Assembly (NCBI GenBank): GCA_947504195.1
Contig: CANNGN010000003.1
Span: 248,001-312,000 of the forward strand
Source of the DNA: an uncultured Vibrio sp.
GTDB lineage: Bacteria; Pseudomonadota; Gammaproteobacteria; Enterobacterales; Vibrionaceae
DNA length: 64,000 bases
Reading direction: 5' to 3'
The first letter of the stretch is position 1. Every line of letters begins with the position of its first letter. This document shows, piece after piece, positions 56,272-64,000 of this stretch. Position numbers and translations under genes: made by a program. The notes under the pieces were generated by a model. It ran no database searches, was not told the origin of the DNA, and saw only the letters and a program-made list of their open reading frames with translations.

Positions 56272-57255
56272 TTACTCTTCAATTCCAGCCAGCTTAACCA
56301 AAATACCATTAAGCTGATCCCAAGGCATAAGCTGAGAATCAATCACTTCGATTCTCGACTCAAAACCTTCTAAGCTCATTTCGTTAACTGATACAACGCC
56401 ATTCGATACGTTAAAGGCGTAACACCCTTTTTCAGTATTGACGACCGCTTTAACTCGTTCTGCAGTGATATCGTTAAACAGTGAAAACACCGAATCAAAA
56501 TCAAAGCTGATTTCGGCTCCAAACAACCAGCCACAACTGTAATAACCTTGGCCAACATTTTCACGACGCAAATACGCTTCACCTGGTGGCAATTCAAATT
56601 TCGGCTCTTGGCTAGCGTGGTGGTGATGAATGTCGCCTTCATCAGGTTCTTCAGTATGCGTGCGTGTAATATCGAGCACTTCGGTCGGAATACCGCCCTG
56701 CTTCACCAATTGATGAAAAATTTTTGATGGGTTTTGGTCTGTGATCCAATCGTTAAACACATCAATATCTGCGGCAGTAACTTGGTCGATTTTGTTACCA
56801 ATAACCACATCAGCACAATCAAGTTGATCGATAAAGTTCTGATTGGTTGTGTACTTTGAATTGCTGAGGTTTCTCGGATCCACTAACGTAATCGTCGCTT
56901 TAAGATCAACATAAGGCTGATATTGCGATGAGGTTAGCAGTGCAATAATTTCTTTCGGATGACCAAGCCCAGTCGGTTCAATCAATAATCGATCTGGGTT
57001 CTGGCGCAGCAGCGCAGTAATCGCGACCGAAGTCGGAACACCGGCCGTACAACACATGCAGCCTCCGGGCACTTCTTTGATGATCGCTCCTTGATCGGCC
57101 ATCATAGTGCCATCAATACCTATTTCGCCGAATTCATTAACTAAAACGGCCCAATGCTCATCGTTGGGTTTATTTTCAAGTAAGTTTAAAATTGCAGTGG
57201 TTTTACCGACACCTAAAAAGCCAGTAATAATATTTGCGGGGATTTTATCTACCAT
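56272..57255 (-). CDS. yjiA: CobW/YjiA family metal-chaperone GTPase
   Basis: A 327-residue protein. The G1 loop GFLGVGKTT, the metal-binding CxCC in GGCMCCTAG, the Walker B-like LIEPTGLGHP and the NKxD motif GNKIDQV are present, as is a His-rich stretch (DIHHHHASQEP). The C-terminal CobW_C domain follows. Family members deliver zinc or cobalt to client proteins. The ATG at 57255 has AAGGAG upstream. It is monocistronic. Confidence 0.88.
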   Translation of the reverse strand: MVDKIPANIITGFLGVGKTTAILNLLENKPNDEHWAVLVNEFGEIGIDGTMMADQGAIIKEVPGGCMCCTAGVPTSVAITALLRQNPDRLLIEPTGLGHPKEIIALLTSSQYQPYVDLKATITLVDPRNLSNSKYTTNQNFIDQLDCADVVIGNKIDQVTAADIDVFNDWITDQNPSKIFHQLVKQGGIPTEVLDITRTHTEEPDEGDIHHHHASQEPKFELPPGEAYLRRENVGQGYYSCGWLFGAEISFDFDSVFSLFNDITAERVKAVVNTEKGCYAFNVSNGVVSVNEMSLEGFESRIEVIDSQLMPWDQLNGILVKLAGIEE

Positions 57256-57264
57256 ATTGAGCAA

Positions 57265-57740
57265 CTCCTTGGTAAGAAGTACATCTTTATTACAAAGTAT
57301 ATCGTGTTTTAGGCTTAAATTGGTGAGTTGATGTGTGAGGGTAAGGTTAAAACGCTAAAGACGCACTATTGCTAGCGCGTCTTTATTCCCCGGTGCTCAT
57401 ATCGTGAGCTTTGCGATCCAGTTGTAAATCTCTGGTCAGTGTTGGGGGTTTTTCTACTATCTGTTCATGTAACTAAATTACTGTTTCAAATTGTAGGTAA
57501 GGCTTCTATCCTCCGTAAGAAACGATTCATTTGCCTTACGCTTTAACTATGATACAGAATTAAAAATACACAAGGTTTATCGGCAGTTTTGTACGCTACT
57601 TCACAGTTTAAATTCTGTTCAAATATGCAACTATTGCTAGGTGCAACTCAAAATTCCATTATTGTCTCTATAGTTAGTCTCAAAGATGCGTATAATTCAC
57701 CCTCCAACTTCCACAACACTTAAAAGAAGGCCAAACCTGA
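57265..57740. other. intergenic region with two hairpins
   Basis: About 480 bp upstream of clcA. It contains the stem AAAGACGC / GCGTCTTT (57357-57384), followed by TTTATTCCCC and so possibly a terminator, and a second inverted pair GTAAGGC (57497-57503) / GCCTTAC (57533-57539). No reading frame looks real, and I recognise no RNA gene. Confidence 0.5.
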
Positions 57741-59174
57741 ATGTCCAAGCGACAAAAATTTCGACCGTCTAGAATAGCCAGAATGCCCAAGGACGCCATT
57801 AATCAATTCCTCTCTAAAGATAAAACACCAGTTTCCGTTCTTTTACTGTCGGTCATCGTTGGCATCTTAGCCGGATTCGTCGGCACGATGTTTGAGATCG
57901 CAGTACACTTTGTCTCCGAGTCTCGTACCGATTGGTTACGTAGCGAGTTAGGTAATTTTCTTCCATTAGGTGTTGCAGCTTTTCTGATCAGTGCTGGGTT
58001 GGCCTTTATTGGTTACTATCTGGTTCACCGCTTTGCACCAGAAGCTGCGGGTTCAGGTATCCCGGAAATTGAAGGGGCAATGGATGGCATGCGACCAGTG
58101 CGTTGGTGGCGTGTACTTCCGGTAAAATTCTTTGGTGGTATGGGTGCGCTTGGGTCAGGTATGGTACTAGGTCGAGAAGGGCCAACCGTTCAAATGGGTG
58201 GGGCGATTGGTCGTATGGTATCGGATATTTTTCGCGTGAAAGATGAAGATTCTCGTCATTCCCTATTAGCGTCGGGTGCGGCTGCGGGTTTAGCGGCTGC
58301 GTTTAATGCTCCACTTGCTGGAATCATGTTCGTGGTTGAGGAGATGCGCCCTCAATTTCGTTATTCGTTGATCTCGATAAAGGCCGTCATCATTTCCGCC
58401 GTGGGCGCAAACATCGTATTTCGTTTGATCAACGGTCAAGCGGCTGTGATCACCATGCCGCAGTACCCAACTCCAGAACTTGGCGCATTGTGGCTATTTT
58501 TATTACTCGGCATTCTATTTGGCATATTCGGAGTATTCTTCAACAAACTCGTGACCTTATCACAAGATATGTTTGTAAAAATTCATCGTCAAGAACGCGG
58601 GCGCTACCTATTTGTTGGTTCAATGCTGGGTGGATGTTTTGGTTTATTACTACTCTATATCCCAGAATTAACCGGTGGCGGTATTCATTTAATTCCAACG
58701 ATTACCAATGGTGGTTACACTGCCCAAATATTACTCCTACTTTTCTTAGGAAGAATATTAACCACCTTGCTTTGTTTTGGTTCTGGTGCGCCGGGTGGGA
58801 TCTTCGCACCGATGCTCGCTTTAGGAACACTATTTGGTTATGCATTTGGCTTAATCGCAGATAGCATGATGCCTGAGTTACAAATCGATCCGGGAATGTT
58901 TGCTATCGCTGGAATGGGAGCTTTGTTTTCAGCAACTGTACGAGCACCAATCACAGGTATTATTTTGGTTATTGAAATGACCGATAACTATAACTTAATC
59001 CTGCCATTGATTATCACGGCACTAGGCGCGGTTATCTTTGCGCAGTTATTGGGTGGTCAACCCATCTATACTCAGCTGTTACGTCGTAAAATACGTAATG
59101 AAAAACTGCATAAACAAGACCTACCTGAGCCTGAAGCAGTGATCGAAGAACAGAAAGAGAAACCTGCTGGCTAA
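57741..59174 (+). CDS. clcA: H+/Cl- exchange transporter ClcA
   Basis: A 477-residue CLC antiporter. The selectivity sequences GSGIPE, GREGPTVQMG (external gating Glu) and GGIFAPMLALG are in order. E. coli ClcA has 473 residues. It exchanges chloride and protons in the inner membrane during acid stress. It has its own promoter region and ends at a terminator. Confidence 0.95.
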   Translation: MSKRQKFRPSRIARMPKDAINQFLSKDKTPVSVLLLSVIVGILAGFVGTMFEIAVHFVSESRTDWLRSELGNFLPLGVAAFLISAGLAFIGYYLVHRFAPEAAGSGIPEIEGAMDGMRPVRWWRVLPVKFFGGMGALGSGMVLGREGPTVQMGGAIGRMVSDIFRVKDEDSRHSLLASGAAAGLAAAFNAPLAGIMFVVEEMRPQFRYSLISIKAVIISAVGANIVFRLINGQAAVITMPQYPTPELGALWLFLLLGILFGIFGVFFNKLVTLSQDMFVKIHRQERGRYLFVGSMLGGCFGLLLLYIPELTGGGIHLIPTITNGGYTAQILLLLFLGRILTTLLCFGSGAPGGIFAPMLALGTLFGYAFGLIADSMMPELQIDPGMFAIAGMGALFSATVRAPITGIILVIEMTDNYNLILPLIITALGAVIFAQLLGGQPIYTQLLRRKIRNEKLHKQDLPEPEAVIEEQKEKPAG

Positions 59175-59207
59175 TTCATGTGCAGCTAAACCTCTTTGAA
59201 AACCCAG

Positions 59208-59234
59208 AAAAAAGCGGCCAGTGGCCGCTTTTTT
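59208..59234. terminator. bidirectional terminator between clcA and nifF
   Basis: Perfect 12-bp stem AAAAAAGCGGCC / GGCCGCTTTTTT with loop AGT, flanked by A and T runs in both directions, between two convergent genes. Confidence 0.92.
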
Positions 59235-59260
59235 TATAACTACTTTCCCATCACACTCCG

Positions 59261-59797
59261 TTACAGAGCCATTTCCAATTTAACTTGCTCTAACCAAGTA
59301 GAAAGACGCTCTTCTGTCATGCTTGATTGGTTATCTTTATCTAGGACAAGGCCAACAAATGCGTCGCCATCAACCGCATTCGACGCGCTAAATTCATAGC
59401 CGTCTAATGGCCAGCGACCCACCATTTCACAGCCGCAATTCGCCACGTAATCGTACAATTCGCCAAGACCATCAACAAATTCATTTGGATAATTTACTTG
59501 GTCGCCCATACCGTATAAAGCGACTTGCTTACCAGAAAGGTCTAGCTCCGCAAACTGAGGCAAGAACTCTAACCAACTCTCGGTACTACAATCACTCTCT
59601 ATTCCGGGTAACTGACCCGTTGCGAGCGTTGGTGTGCCCATAATTAAACAATCGTAGCTTGCTAAGTCAGCCGCTTCTACCCGATTGATATTTTTAGGTT
59701 TATCGGCAACCTCATCACCTAATTGCTTTTGAATCATCTTAGCAACCTTACGTGTACTGCCCGTATCAGTACCAAAGAAAATCCCTACTTTAGCCAT
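59261..59797 (-). CDS. nifF: NifF-type long-chain flavodoxin
   Basis: A 178-residue flavodoxin. The FMN phosphate loop is GIFFGTDTGSTRKVA; the long-chain loop and GQLPGIESDCSTESWLEFLP follow. The N-terminus (MAKVGIFFGTDTGSTRKVAK) and the C-terminal YEFSASNAVDGDAFVGLVLD agree with the Klebsiella and Azotobacter NifF proteins more than with FldA, as I recall their sequences. NifF donates electrons to nitrogenase reductase. The promoter is of the sigma-54 type with a NifA-like upstream site, and rnf genes lie next to it. FldA/FldB-type function cannot be excluded. Confidence 0.75.
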   Translation of the reverse strand: MAKVGIFFGTDTGSTRKVAKMIQKQLGDEVADKPKNINRVEAADLASYDCLIMGTPTLATGQLPGIESDCSTESWLEFLPQFAELDLSGKQVALYGMGDQVNYPNEFVDGLGELYDYVANCGCEMVGRWPLDGYEFSASNAVDGDAFVGLVLDKDNQSSMTEERLSTWLEQVKLEMAL

Positions 59798-59875
59798 GGT
59801 TCACTCCTTGAAATTAATGTTCTTAATTTTTTACTGTTTTCATAATCAATATTGAGTTCTGTACTAGGTCTAAGT

Positions 59876-59891
59876 TGCAAACCCTAAGCCA
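59876..59891 (-). promoter_or_regulatory. sigma-54 promoter of nifF
   Basis: On the minus strand TGGCTTAGGGTTTGCA has the GG and GC elements ten bases apart, close to the RpoN consensus (TGGCAC-N5-TTGCA). It lies about 80 bp before the nifF ATG. Confidence 0.75.
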
Positions 59892-59951
59892 AGCTCAACC
59901 CTTTGTTTTTTAAACAAATTTTAGAATAGCAAAAAGCCAAAACCGACAATT

Positions 59952-59967
59952 TGTCGTAAAGCCGACA
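59952..59967. promoter_or_regulatory. NifA-type upstream activator site
   Basis: TGTCGGCTTTACGACA (minus-strand reading) is an exact TGT-N10-ACA match with an internal palindrome, starting just after the rnfH stop and centred about 70 bp upstream of the -24 element of the nifF promoter. The spacing is suitable for NifA acting on a sigma-54 promoter. Confidence 0.7.
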
Positions 59968-59973
59968 ATCCGA

Positions 59974-60231
59974 TCAATCGTCGTCATCGTCGTCATCCGG
60001 GCGCCAGGAAATGGGACGGTAAATCTCAACTCGATCACCTTCTTTTAATTGTGCATCCAGCGAACTTACCTTGCCAAATATGCCTACTTTCTGCTCTTCG
60101 AGATTAATTGCGGGAAACATTTCCAAAATCGTGGAACCATGAATCGCGGAGAGCACCGTAGCATGTTCATCAAGGTTAACCGGAAGCCACACCTGTTCAC
60201 TCGGTATGGCATAGACAACACTTACTTTCAT
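59974..60231 (-). CDS. rnfH: RnfH family protein
   Basis: An 85-residue small protein of the RnfH/UPF0125 family, with a ubiquitin-like fold (VVYAIPSEQVWLPVNL; IFGKVSSLDAQLKEGDRVEI; YRPI). It ends in seven Asp residues. It overlaps rnfE by four bases. In most vibrios rnfH is near smpB, so a copy in the rnf operon fits the Rhodobacter/Azotobacter nif-associated order (rnfABCDGEH). Confidence 0.85.
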   Translation of the reverse strand: MKVSVVYAIPSEQVWLPVNLDEHATVLSAIHGSTILEMFPAINLEEQKVGIFGKVSSLDAQLKEGDRVEIYRPISWRPDDDDDDD

Positions 60232-60932
60232 GCTTTACCTCCTTCAGCCAATACTGCTGCTTTCTCCTTCGAGCGCTTGGTCGCTAATTCCCATTTCTGC
60301 TTAACCGCAAGAATAGCGCCGAGCATTAAGAACCCACCGGGAGGCAATATCACCAATAACATCCCACGATAATTTGGAATTACGGTTACCTCTAAAAATG
60401 AAAAGGAATCACCAAGTAGCAAGCTGGCGTTAGAAAACAGTGTACCGCTTCCAAGCACTTCACGTAGGCCACCTAAAAACGTCAAAAACCACGTAAAACC
60501 AAGCCCCATAAACAGCCCATCAACCAATGATGGCATGACACTGTTTTTGCTCGCAAAGGACTCAACACGGCCTAAAATTGCGCAGTTAGTGACGATCAAT
60601 GGGATAAACAAACCAAGAACTTTGTGCAGCGGATGAAGCCACGCATTTAAGATTGCATCGATTAATGTCACCAATGTCGCAATAATTATGACGTTAACGG
60701 GAATGCGCACCGCCTTACTAATGATGTCTTTGGATAACGATGCCAAGATATTTGAAAGCACCATGACCGCGGTTGAGGCGAGCCCTAATCCCAGTCCATT
60801 GGTCGCACTGCTGGTGACCGCCAACAATGGACACAAAGCTAATGACTGTTTGAGAACGATATTGTTGTTCCACACACCATTTTTTATGATGTCGGAATAG
60901 ATCCCTTTATTTGCTTGAGATTGACGACTCAT
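60228..60932 (-). CDS. rnfE: Rnf electron transport complex subunit E
   Basis: A 234-residue inner-membrane protein with about six helices ([60 protein letters not shown]). The Cys pair for the membrane [2Fe-2S] centre is in LCPLLAV and TNCAILGR. Part of the ion-pumping ferredoxin:NAD oxidoreductase. Its start lies inside the end of rnfG (overlap 26 bp). Confidence 0.93.
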   Translation of the reverse strand: MSRQSQANKGIYSDIIKNGVWNNNIVLKQSLALCPLLAVTSSATNGLGLGLASTAVMVLSNILASLSKDIISKAVRIPVNVIIIATLVTLIDAILNAWLHPLHKVLGLFIPLIVTNCAILGRVESFASKNSVMPSLVDGLFMGLGFTWFLTFLGGLREVLGSGTLFSNASLLLGDSFSFLEVTVIPNYRGMLLVILPPGGFLMLGAILAVKQKWELATKRSKEKAAVLAEGGKA

Positions 60933-61533
60933 TCCCTGCCTCCTTGTCTTTCGCTAGAGCCAACATGGCTTGATGTACACCACGAACCACACTCCTTGGG
61001 GTTATCGTTGCACCGCTAAATTGGTCAAATTCTCCACCATCCTTCTTCACTGCCCACAATGGGGTGTTCGCGATTGAATGTTGATTGAAACTCAGTACCC
61101 AAGGGCTTTTGGCTAGTTCTATTTTGTCGCCTAAACCGGGGGTTTCCGTATGACTAATTATGCGAACTCCGGTGATTTCATCGGCCATATTTACTCCGAC
61201 TAAAAAGACAATTTCGCCGCTATAACCGTCTTGCACACCTTTGATTACATGAGAAATTAGAACGTCTTTTGCATCACGAACCGGAAAAACCTGATAGACA
61301 GCACCTTCGAACTCAATATCGTGCCCCTGATTAAACACTTCATTGCTAAACGAAATCCCGTTAAGAACTTCATTTAGTAGCGCATTCTGATCTTCTGCAA
61401 CACGCAGTTCGATAATCGGTCTGGTGGTCACTTCCGTCATCACCAGCAAAATAGCTGCTAAGCCGCACGTCGTTGCCAGCAGTCCGGTTTGATAGAATAA
61501 TTTGTCTTTAACTAATTCAATCTTCGCTAACAT
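60907..61533 (-). CDS. rnfG: Rnf electron transport complex subunit G
   Basis: A 208-residue protein with one N-terminal helix and a periplasmic FMN domain. The covalent FMN threonine is in [12 protein letters not shown]. Other typical parts are [20 protein letters not shown] and [13 protein letters not shown]. It starts 2 bp after rnfD ends. Confidence 0.93.
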   Translation of the reverse strand: MLAKIELVKDKLFYQTGLLATTCGLAAILLVMTEVTTRPIIELRVAEDQNALLNEVLNGISFSNEVFNQGHDIEFEGAVYQVFPVRDAKDVLISHVIKGVQDGYSGEIVFLVGVNMADEITGVRIISHTETPGLGDKIELAKSPWVLSFNQHSIANTPLWAVKKDGGEFDQFSGATITPRSVVRGVHQAMLALAKDKEAGNESSISSK

Positions 61534-61535
61534 GT

Positions 61536-62531
61536 TTATTTCCCCACCGCTGAACGACTACCGAAGATGTTCGGACGCAAATAGTGATCAATAAGTGGAC
61601 TGGCTGAGTTCATAATTAACACCGCAAATGCCACACCTTCAGGGTAGCTACCAAAGCAGCGAATTAACCAGATTAGCAAGCCACATCCAGCGCCATAAAC
61701 GAGTTGCCCCTTAATGCTGGTCGGCGATGTAACGAGATCAGTCGCAATGTAAAAGGCTCCGAGCATCGCCCCTCCGCTAAGTACATGAGTCATCACTGGA
61801 AGGTAAAGTTCCGGAGCAATCGCGTGTGAAATGAGGGCCGGTATCGCAAGCCCTAGCAGAAAACTCACCGGAATGGCCCAGTGAATTAAACCTCGATAGA
61901 TAAGAAACAGACCACCTGCCAAAATAAACAGCGAGCAAGTCTCACCCAGACTTCCCGACTGCTCGCCCAATAACAAATTCAGTAAATCAATGGGCTGAGT
62001 TCGCTCGCTACTTAACGAAGTCGCTGAAGTCACTCCATCAAATTGAAACCAAGCATCAGGAACCGTCACCAGATTATTGGCAAAATCGATCGACGCTGGA
62101 TTTGCCCAAGAGGTCATTTCAACGGGGAAGCAAACAATCATCATCACTCGCGCTAACATGGCAGGATTAAACAAGTTTTGCCCTAATCCTCCGTAAATGT
62201 GCTTTCCGACGACAATCGCAAACACACTGCCAAACGCCGTGATCCACAGAGGTAATGTTGGCGGCAAACTCATCGCCAGCAATAGCCCGGTCAACATCGC
62301 TGAACCATCCATACAGGCCAACGCTCGTTTCTGCATCAAGGCTAAACATCCCCACTCTGCCGCTATCGCAGACGCCATACCAACAAGGAGCACCATCAAA
62401 CTATTGAGACCGAATTGATATACGCCAAAAATGGCCGCCGGTAACAGCGTTAGAATCACGGTATACATAATCCTGACACTGGTATTGTCATTGTGCGCAA
62501 ACGGCCCAATCGAGGATTCGTATTTAATCAT
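61536..62531 (-). CDS. rnfD: Rnf electron transport complex subunit D
   Basis: A 331-residue inner-membrane protein with about ten helices and a covalent FMN site ([12 protein letters not shown]). [17 protein letters not shown] and [18 protein letters not shown] are characteristic. The 5' end overlaps rnfC by 8 bp. Confidence 0.93.
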   Translation of the reverse strand: MIKYESSIGPFAHNDNTSVRIMYTVILTLLPAAIFGVYQFGLNSLMVLLVGMASAIAAEWGCLALMQKRALACMDGSAMLTGLLLAMSLPPTLPLWITAFGSVFAIVVGKHIYGGLGQNLFNPAMLARVMMIVCFPVEMTSWANPASIDFANNLVTVPDAWFQFDGVTSATSLSSERTQPIDLLNLLLGEQSGSLGETCSLFILAGGLFLIYRGLIHWAIPVSFLLGLAIPALISHAIAPELYLPVMTHVLSGGAMLGAFYIATDLVTSPTSIKGQLVYGAGCGLLIWLIRCFGSYPEGVAFAVLIMNSASPLIDHYLRPNIFGSRSAVGK

Positions 62532-64000
62532 GGGTCACCTCCGTGACTTTTTCTTCTTTAGCTATTGCTCTCGCGGGACGAGTCGGCCTCACGGGACGCG
62601 CTGGTCTTTCTGGTTTATCCGCTGTCGAACTCACATCAGTTAATTTCGGACGTACAGGGCGACTAGGGCGAGCAGGACGCTCTGGTGCGGCACTGGACTC
62701 TACGGCTACCGGACTGACTCGGGTTGGACGTTGTGGCCTAGTCGACTCAGTGGCATTCGCTTGTGGGCGTGCTGGTCGAGCAGGTGCACCATTTGCATTT
62801 GCTTGATTTCTTACGGGTCGAGAAGGAGCTGCACCTCGAGCTGGGCGCTGAGCTTTAGCCTCACGAGCTTTACGCGCAGCTTCGGCTTCCTTGTCTAAAC
62901 GGAACTTTCTCGCCTCAGTTAATGCTTTTGCGGTCGCCGATTTTTTCTCTTTAAGGTTATTTGCATTGATAGAACCTTTCGCGTGCATAAAAAACTGCAC
63001 CAATGGGATATGCGAAGGACAGACGTAACTGCACGCACCACACGACAGGCAACTTAATACACCAAGATCTTCCGCTTTCTTAAATTCATTGACTCGCGTT
63101 TGCGCTGCAATTTGAAATGGCATCAAACCCATTGGGCAAGCACGAACACATTGACCACATCGAATACACTCTTGATGCTTAATCTCTGATACGACTTCGT
63201 CTTCGGTTAAAGCGAGTAATCCACCAACGGTTTTATCAATGGGCACATGTGGAGAGCACACCACCTGCCCCATCATTGGGCCACCAAAAATAAGTCGCTC
63301 TGTGTGATTACTCAAGCCACCACAGTATGCAATAACGTCACTAACCGGTGTTCCAACCGGTACTTCGACATTGCGCGCTTCTGTGATCCCTTGCCCAGAG
63401 ACGGTGACGATACGCGTGGTTAATGGGTGCTGAAAACGTACCGCATGATAGACAGCACGAGCAGTTGCAATATTGTTCACCAAGATACCGATTTGAGTCG
63501 ACAATCCACCCGGCGGAACCTCGACTCCAGTGACCGTTTTAATCATGTGTTTTTCCGAACCCATTGGATAAACACTGGGGACGAGTTTTACCTCTATGGA
63601 TTCATCTTGATTGGCTGCAAGTGCCATCTGCTCATAGGCTTCTCGTTTATTATCTTCAATCCCAACAATGGCAAGCGATGCACCTGATGCTTTCATCATG
63701 ATCTTGATTCCAGCAATCACTTCTGAAGCATAGGTTTGCATGGTCAAATCATCACAGGTCAAATAAGGCTCACATTCTCCGCCATTTATCACCAAGGTAT
63801 GAACCGCAGCTTGGCGGGCAAAACGTAACTTGGCGGCAGTTGGAAACCCTGCGCCACCCAAACCGACAATTCCAGCCTCACTAATGCGTTCAATTAATTC
63901 ATCAGCTTCCAATGCATTAATATTTTCTGCTCGGCTTATTCTGCCCCACGACTGATCTTGATTGGCACGAATCACCACGGTTTCGCACTTCAGTTTGGAA
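62524..64000 (-). CDS. rnfC: Rnf electron transport complex subunit C, partial
   Basis: At least 490 residues are in the window; the N-terminus runs off the right edge (the frame stays open to 64000). It has the NADH/FMN-binding Rossmann-like part (GLGGAGFPTAAKL; GGECEPYLTCDDL) and two [4Fe-4S] motifs (CIRCGQCVRACPMG; CLSCGACSYVCPSH). The C-terminal 130 residues are a low-complexity Ala/Pro/Arg extension, usual in proteobacterial RnfC. It takes electrons from NADH and passes them toward RnfB. Missing part: about the first 100 residues. Confidence 0.93.
   Translation of the reverse strand, partial: SKLKCETVVIRANQDQSWGRISRAENINALEADELIERISEAGIVGLGGAGFPTAAKLRFARQAAVHTLVINGGECEPYLTCDDLTMQTYASEVIAGIKIMMKASGASLAIVGIEDNKREAYEQMALAANQDESIEVKLVPSVYPMGSEKHMIKTVTGVEVPPGGLSTQIGILVNNIATARAVYHAVRFQHPLTTRIVTVSGQGITEARNVEVPVGTPVSDVIAYCGGLSNHTERLIFGGPMMGQVVCSPHVPIDKTVGGLLALTEDEVVSEIKHQECIRCGQCVRACPMGLMPFQIAAQTRVNEFKKAEDLGVLSCLSCGACSYVCPSHIPLVQFFMHAKGSINANNLKEKKSATAKALTEARKFRLDKEAEAARKAREAKAQRPARGAAPSRPVRNQANANGAPARPARPQANATESTRPQRPTRVSPVAVESSAAPERPARPSRPVRPKLTDVSSTADKPERPARPVRPTRPARAIAKEEKVTEVTHD

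Noticed and set aside
62543..62806. Plus-strand frame rich in Gly, Arg and Ala opposite rnfC
   Set aside because: It is the antisense shadow of the Ala/Pro/Arg-rich RnfC tail.

Overview
The window looks like a chromosomal segment of a marine gammaproteobacterium of the Vibrio type. The grounds are the moderate AT richness, the kbl-tdh pair, ClcA, YlqF, an Rnf complex, and a remnant that resembles the integrase of vibrio chromosomal integrons. The species cannot be fixed from the sequence. One end is telling: the right edge carries rnfC-D-G-E-H followed by a NifF-type flavodoxin whose leader has a sigma-54 promoter and a TGT-N10-ACA site. I therefore infer that the window stops just inside a nitrogen-fixation (nif) cluster.

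Layout. 0-4 kb: a small orphan gene, a TetR-controlled VOC/flavin-oxidase pair, and a VanZ-domain membrane protein. 4-12 kb: a minus-strand peptide ABC importer built around the isoaspartyl dipeptidase IadA, with a helix-turn-helix regulator upstream. 12-16 kb: an aldehyde dehydrogenase with a sigma-54 promoter, next to its likely AcoR-type activator. 16-22 kb: a Fur-box-controlled siderophore-interacting protein, then a five-gene operon (binding protein, permease, ATPase, metallo-beta-lactamase-fold hydrolase, histidine phosphatase). 22-26 kb: kbl-tdh and a divergent LysR. 26-30.4 kb: a secreted protein with repeated P-x-D-V-Y motifs coupled to a chemotaxis receptor, an AraC regulator, and a glutaredoxin/YkgB pair.

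30.6-38.5 kb reads as a decayed chromosomal integron. A 34-codon integrase N-terminus (38358-38462, plus) faces away from a run of mostly minus-strand orphan genes separated by attC-like sequences and IS110-family elements. The genes include a MBL-fold protein, a LysE exporter, an ArsR-SRPBCC-MAPEG operon in the opposite orientation, and two hypothetical membrane proteins. A further lone cassette with an attC hairpin lies at 52.3-53.05 kb, next to a 234-bp repeat shared with the main array.

38.6-49.9 kb holds two TRAP transporter operons, each next to a LysR gene. The first also encodes an amidase, a DUF2848 protein and a DUF1445 protein, which suggests uptake and breakdown of an unidentified carboxylate or amide. 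50-52 kb: a TetR/reductase divergent pair with a clear operator. 53-59.2 kb: an IS91 remnant, a PQQ-type sugar dehydrogenase, the ribosome-assembly GTPase YlqF, a CobW-family metal GTPase and ClcA. 59.2-64 kb: nifF and rnfHEGDC, with rnfC running off the edge. No rRNA, tRNA or CRISPR array was seen.
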